Below, piece by piece: positions 59,601 to 64,000 of a stretch of 64,000 nucleotides of DNA. Position numbers and translations under genes: made by a program. Each line of letters begins with the position of its first letter. Positions within the stretch are counted from its first letter, which is position 1. Under the pieces are notes generated by a model. The model saw only the letters and a program-made list of their open reading frames with translations. It was not told where the DNA came from and did no database searches. This DNA comes from Carya illinoinensis (lineage: Eukaryota; Streptophyta; Magnoliopsida; Fagales; Juglandaceae): positions 40,419,501 to 40,483,500 of the forward strand of contig NC_056755.1 in the NCBI RefSeq assembly GCF_018687715.1, in the 5' to 3' direction.

Positions 59601-61661
59601 TAAGAATCACTAACTCTAATTTTTATAAGAAAGAACATATATATTATTAAAAGTATAAGCATCAATAACTTCGGGATGTAGCTTTGCTTAATCCCTCAAA
59701 AAAGGATTCATAAGACAGACCATAACATTATGAATCTTTATGCTTGGACATGGCGGTTTGGAAACATGAGCAGTACACCCTATCTGTTCTCACTATAACT
59801 TCAAGGATTCTAGCCATATTGCATTTTTATCTTCTAAGGGTGATTGTTGATAGAAGAAGTCTGCCATTCATTTACTTATAGAAAAAAAAAAAGTTCTTCC
59901 CTTCATAACCCATTTTCATAACTATCCTATTAGTTTTGCATAGAAGACTATCTAAAGATAGATATTCCGTCCTGCTCCCTCACTTTTCTTATGGTACACC
60001 ATCTCAAATTTTAAGTTCAGTTATTTATTTCTCTAGTAAAATTTTAAGTTGAGTTATACTAGCTGAGGAGAACCATTTATTTTTATTTTTTTCTTTGGTC
60101 ATGGTGTGCCTTTGCAGTTGATATATTTGTGCCTACATTAAATGGATAGAACAATAACCAAAGAGATCTTTGGTGTGCATTTGCGATTGATATATTCCAT
60201 TAAGTGGATAGAACAATAACTCATAAAAATAAAAAATAAAAAAAAAGTGGGTAGAACAATAATCAAACAGATCTTTTTCAAATCCTAGTAAGAGCACAAA
60301 GGGCTTTTCTTGACCGTCCCCTGGGTGGCAAGAAGTTGAAGCAAATAATCACTTTTTTCTCCCATTTTAAAGCACCTTGTCAACTGGACAGGAAAACTGC
60401 CAATGCACATGGTCATATGAGCTTATTGAGTCTGATTGTAAGTTGCCTCGATTTTGGGCTTCTCATCTTTCCCTTTTGAAAAACATTGATGAGATATTAC
60501 GCAAAAAACTTGAGAATTTACTCACTCAGTAGGAAAACAGTTTGTTTGGAGACTTCAGCCTTTTTTTGGTTATGGCATTTTTTCAAAATTTCTCAAAAAA
60601 ATTGTCAAAATCAAACCGAACACCTTCAAATCTGAAAGAAAATACACTATTTCAAATTTTCATCCAATAATTATTAAAATCCAAAAATCAAAGCAAAAAC
60701 TACTATGAAGAAATTATATTCGAACAACTTTTCAACTCTATCATCCGCTTTCACAAACCCCAATATAAAACATATTTCAAAAGAAAAAAAAAATTACTCA
60801 AATTTTTCTCTCCTTTCAAACAACCCAATAAACAACACATTTAAATGATCTCTCAAAAATTCTCTAAAGTTTCTCAAAAATCTTGAAATCAAACATGCTC
60901 TTCATTTCTACAACAATTTTTTTAAGTCCCAATATTCTCTTTGACTCTCATCGAGTAATGGCTCAAGTTAGCTTGACCTGGGTTAATGGGCCAAACGTTA
61001 TACCCAAAATTGACACTAATACTTATGGTGGAGAAGTTGATTGAACCCAACTAATGTGAAAAATTCTCATTGAAGAAATCTGCCTGCTTCACTGTTTGAA
61101 ATGGCTTAAGAATGTCAAGAGTTGAATTTTTACCTTTGTTGTTGTGAAAACGTGCGGCAATTATGATGAATTGTATGGAATAGAAAAGCAAAATAAAACT
61201 GAGATTTAACATGGTTCAGCAGTGTGCCTACATCCACAAGAGTGAGCGGTGGCTGAAATTTCACTATATGAAATTAGGGTTACATCAGATGCCTTTTACT
61301 AACCCTAGCCGTATAGGGCTTTTAGAAAATTCCTAAAATACCCCTGTACCGGCTGAAATTTCAGCATGCTTTCTCTGAATACATGTTCCACTCGATACGA
61401 TCCACATAATACAACATTTGTCAACTCAACGAGTCCCAAAGGAGCATGCCACTGTCTAATGCATTTACTTTTACTGAGCTTATCGTTAATGTACTTGCGC
61501 AAGACTGGATTAATTATTCTATTGATACTGCTACCCCCTCTTATTATCATTTGTGTTCCTTCTCTGCACTGGTACAGGATATTCGAGCTCAAGTTTGGCC
61601 TGAGTCCCATATTTTGGTTTCCGCATTCTCTGCAGTGGCACTGCTTTTGTTTTTAAGATAA
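56697..61661 (+). CDS. Glucan endo-1,3-beta-glucosidase, family GH17
   Basis: Exons 56697-56760, 58180-59219 and 61578-61661; introns of 1419 and 2358 bp with GT/AG ends. The product is 395 residues. Exon 1 encodes a hydrophobic signal peptide (MTSLWVFVRFLTVFLVFFS). Mature GH17 begins GTYGINYGRIADNIPSPDDV. Catalytic residues are visible: acid/base Glu126 in IRGIAVGNEVL and nucleophile Glu271 in VIVTETGWASRG. FAIFNENLKPGP and NFGLFKPDGS complete the barrel. Exon 3 adds DIRAQVWPESHILVSAFSAV and a Leu-rich end (LLLFLR), which resembles a GPI-anchor signal. There is no CBM43/X8 domain. Such enzymes hydrolyse beta-1,3-glucan (callose) in the wall and at plasmodesmata; the specific role is not shown by sequence. 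Without splicing to exon 3, exon 2 would read on to a stop at 59319-59321. Confidence 0.92.
60105..60280 (+). repeat. Short triplicated motif in GH17 intron 2
   Basis: GTGGATAGAACAATAA (with variants) occurs at about 60142, 60195 and 60248; GATATATT and GTGTGC-TTTGC blocks recur with it. About 50-bp period. Confidence 0.7.
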
Positions 61662-62150
61662 ATAATGAATGAAAACGGTCCAGGGCTGCCAAACCAGCAT
61701 GAGTCATTCAAAAGGTTTGATACCATTTGATGTCACACTCCAGAATACGAACAGTGTGCCATTGATTCTTGTCTTCATTGGTTACTATGCTGATTATTGC
61801 ATATCTCTGCAAATGTATATTGGTTTTTGCCTTACCAAACGGTTGCTCTCTAATATAATATATTTTGCATTATCTCCTTTGGCTTTTATCAGTTTTAAGG
61901 CTTTTTGGAACGATCTATCTCAGTTTGCTCAAGTTTAATGTGCTGCTTATTCGTTTTACTTCTTCATTCAGACTGCCATATCCTTGCTTTCTAAGCTTAA
62001 TGTTGCATTTACATTTCAAACACGAATCTGCACTTATGCTGTGGATTGAAGGAGCAAGACGAGCTCTTTTTCTTCTTGTCTGTCTCCATGAGGAAAACAA
62101 AGCCATTCCCAATGTATAGTCGGTCTTCATATAATGTGATACAGAAAAGT
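61662..62150 (+). other. Probable GH17 3' UTR
   Basis: Downstream of the TAA at 61659-61661. ATAATGAATG follows at once. No clear AATAAA was found close by; T-runs at about 62148-62172 may mark the end. Open frames here are unsupported. Confidence 0.4.
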
Positions 62151-64000
62151 TTTTTTTTTTTTGTTTTTTTGGTTAAAAATTATTTGAATTAAACTTGCAG
62201 GCGGAAATAAATAATTTTTTTTTTTAACCAGAGTGGATACCCACAGATGGACTACCTTATGGAGAGCTTTAATAATAATTCTATTTTCAAGTCAAGGATG
62301 TATTCTGCACAGCATACATGCTAGTTTTTTAGTTTTTTTATTTGCAAGATTTAAATTTATTAAAAATTTTAATTTTGTCATATAGATGTATGGAATGCGT
62401 TTTCATACCGGTTTGTAAATAAGAGAATTCAAAAGTAACAAACACGGTCTTGTTTCCTTAGCATTGTTCTCTACAAAGATTCAAACTAGTGATCTCAAAC
62501 TCGCCAAATATATCTCATGGGTTTTGTGGAAGGATTTGGAGGGATAAAGATAGAGTTGGGTCGGAAGGGACAGAGAGAATTATAAAAATAAAGTAACTAA
62601 ATTATATAGTTTGATGTAATACGTTAAACCTATTTTATAATAAAATGAATTTTGTAATCTAGCATATCACGTTAATTTTAGTCAATTTTTAATATTTCAG
62701 ATAGTGAGTCAAATACCTGAAGAGAAGCCAACTACACATTCTCTGTTCATATCTCTTCCTCTTGTAGGGCTTTTCCATCGAAATCGACTCACATTAGCAT
62801 TATAGCTCTTGAACCTTTTCTCATTCTCCTTCTGCACAGACCCTTTTTAGATTTTCTGACCCCTACAATTCGATTTTGTTGGGTTATAAAAAATTTAGAT
62901 GACGGTGTTTATTCGGGTTTAGTTTTATAGTTGAATTACCGATGCATCTTATCTCTCTAGTTTGGGGAAATTATTGTTTTTTTAATCTATGAAATCGAAG
63001 GAAAACAGCTAAATTTTGAGTTTCTATGTTAGAAAAATCATTTATTTTGCTGTTTGGTTTTTTTCCAGTTTCGAACCTGAAATTCGACTGTGACACCGAG
63101 CACGTGGAAAGATTAGGAGTTAGGTCCTGACTTGGAATCAAACTCCGACTAGTGGTGCACACTTGCTATCCATTATCTAATTTTAACCTTGCCATCCCTA
63201 AACCATATGTGGAGAAGATAACTTGATAACTCTCTTACATAACTCCCCGCCAGTTATTTAACTACTTTAATTAAATAATTTTTTAGTTTTTTTTTTTTTC
63301 AAAGAGGGAGGCGGGGATGACCAACATATAGCGTAGCAACCCTCTTTTGGCGTGACTATAGGAGCTCATTCCTGCTGCGAAATGTCCGGTTTGAGCTATA
63401 ACTATTGCTTTAAGAGAGTTTGTTATCAGAGCACCCCCAAAGTATTCAGCTGGTCCAAAACCTATCTCATGGCCCAAAGATCAAGCATTACTATTACAAG
63501 TGGTTTTAACTTATGTTTTGACTCGAATTTCTAACCTCCAAATCACAAAATATCAGCTCGTATCAACTGGACTGCCACCTTGGTCATAATTAATTTTTTA
63601 GTTAACTATTGGTTAATCAGCTTCTAGGGAAGCTAATAAATAAAATGAGTCTCACGTGCGTTAGTTTTCAAGTAAACATATATAAAAATAAAAATGCCTA
63701 TTCTCTCTAATCTCTATAATTTTATAGAGTAACCATCTTAAATTCTTGATGTTAAAGTATGAAATTATTTGAGACTCAAGTAGTCTTTTAAGTGACCATC
63801 ACTAGGTACCTCGTATTTTCGGAACATATAAACAAATTGAGCCAGACTACTACTCCGTTCATGAGAAAATTAGCAAAGATTTACGCATTCTTTGCCAAAC
63901 TACTAATGATACCGAAAGCTAAGATTAGTTTCAAGTTCATACATGGTCGAGGAAAAAACAACCAATATCTCTTAAAAAAGATACAAATTATAGGATTGTA
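62151..64000. other. Intergenic, no gene recognised
   Basis: AT-rich, with a moderately complex block at 63295-63540 that I could not assign to a family (reads GTTATCAGAGCACCCCC and GGCCCAAAGATCAAGC). The end of the window is featureless. Confidence 0.4.

Noticed and set aside
61669..62130. Frames downstream of the GH17 stop
   Set aside because: Likely 3' UTR; hydrophobic low-information peptides without domains.
1..64000. tRNA, rRNA, organelle insert or operon
   Set aside because: No cloverleaf-like sequence with tRNA A and B boxes, no rRNA core motif and no bacterial-type gene spacing was seen by reading; a tRNA scan would be the decisive test.

Overview
This is a 64-kb piece of a plant nuclear genome. 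It is AT-rich and intron-rich, with long non-coding stretches full of transposable elements. Three apparently intact genes are recognisable by family: (1) a methyl-CpG-binding-domain protein of the MBD10/MBD11 type (17608-23304, +, two coding exons around a 4.8-kb intron); (2) a thylakoid-lumen 16.5-kDa protein of the MPH2/TL16 type (24225-25983, -, four exons); (3) a family GH17 beta-1,3-glucanase with signal peptide and probable GPI-anchor signal (56697-61661, +, three exons). The first two are convergent, about 0.9 kb tail to tail. The three genes have unrelated jobs (chromatin, photosystem II maintenance, cell-wall callose), and nothing suggests they work as a unit.

A short AT-rich inverted-repeat element whose ends read TTTGGATTGAGA / GAGATGAGATGAGTTGAGA recurs at least eight times. 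From memory, this repeat is common in walnut and hickory genomes, so a Fagales tree, perhaps Juglandaceae, is my best guess. That is an inference, not a proof.

Layout. 1-1.27 kb: broken Copia fragment (-). 2.5-3.95 kb: 1.4-kb poly(A)-tailed retroposon with a perfect 16-bp target duplication. 9.2-10.1 kb: decayed FAR1-related gene fragment (+). 11.5-15.3 kb: a local tandem duplication split by MITEs in one copy and by a gag-only Copia-type LTR element (TR-GAG-like) in the other. 16-16.8 kb: MITE and hAT-like element. 17.1-26 kb: the two convergent genes. 27-33.75 kb: decayed Gypsy element of the Tat type ending in an 80-bp tandem array and a stub of its 3' LTR. 34-36 kb: MITEs and a LINE tail. 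38.1-43.2 kb: minisatellite, two copies of one hAT-like MITE, a FAR1-related pseudogene (-) and an array of four tandemly duplicated exon-like units with conserved splice sites. 45.1-45.8 kb: NAC pseudogene. 46.2-51.6 kb: full-length Copia element with both LTRs, one continuous polyprotein frame and seven premature stops. 51.6-56.3 kb: MITE-rich spacer. 56.3-62.1 kb: the GH17 gene.

I see no CRISPR array, operon, rRNA or tRNA gene, and no clearly new biological system. The most unusual structures are the tandem exon array beside the FAR1 pseudogene (42.3-43.2 kb), the duplicated locus that serves as an empty-site control for the gag-only element (11.5-15.3 kb), and the tandem array joined to the truncated Tat-Gypsy LTR (33.2-33.75 kb).
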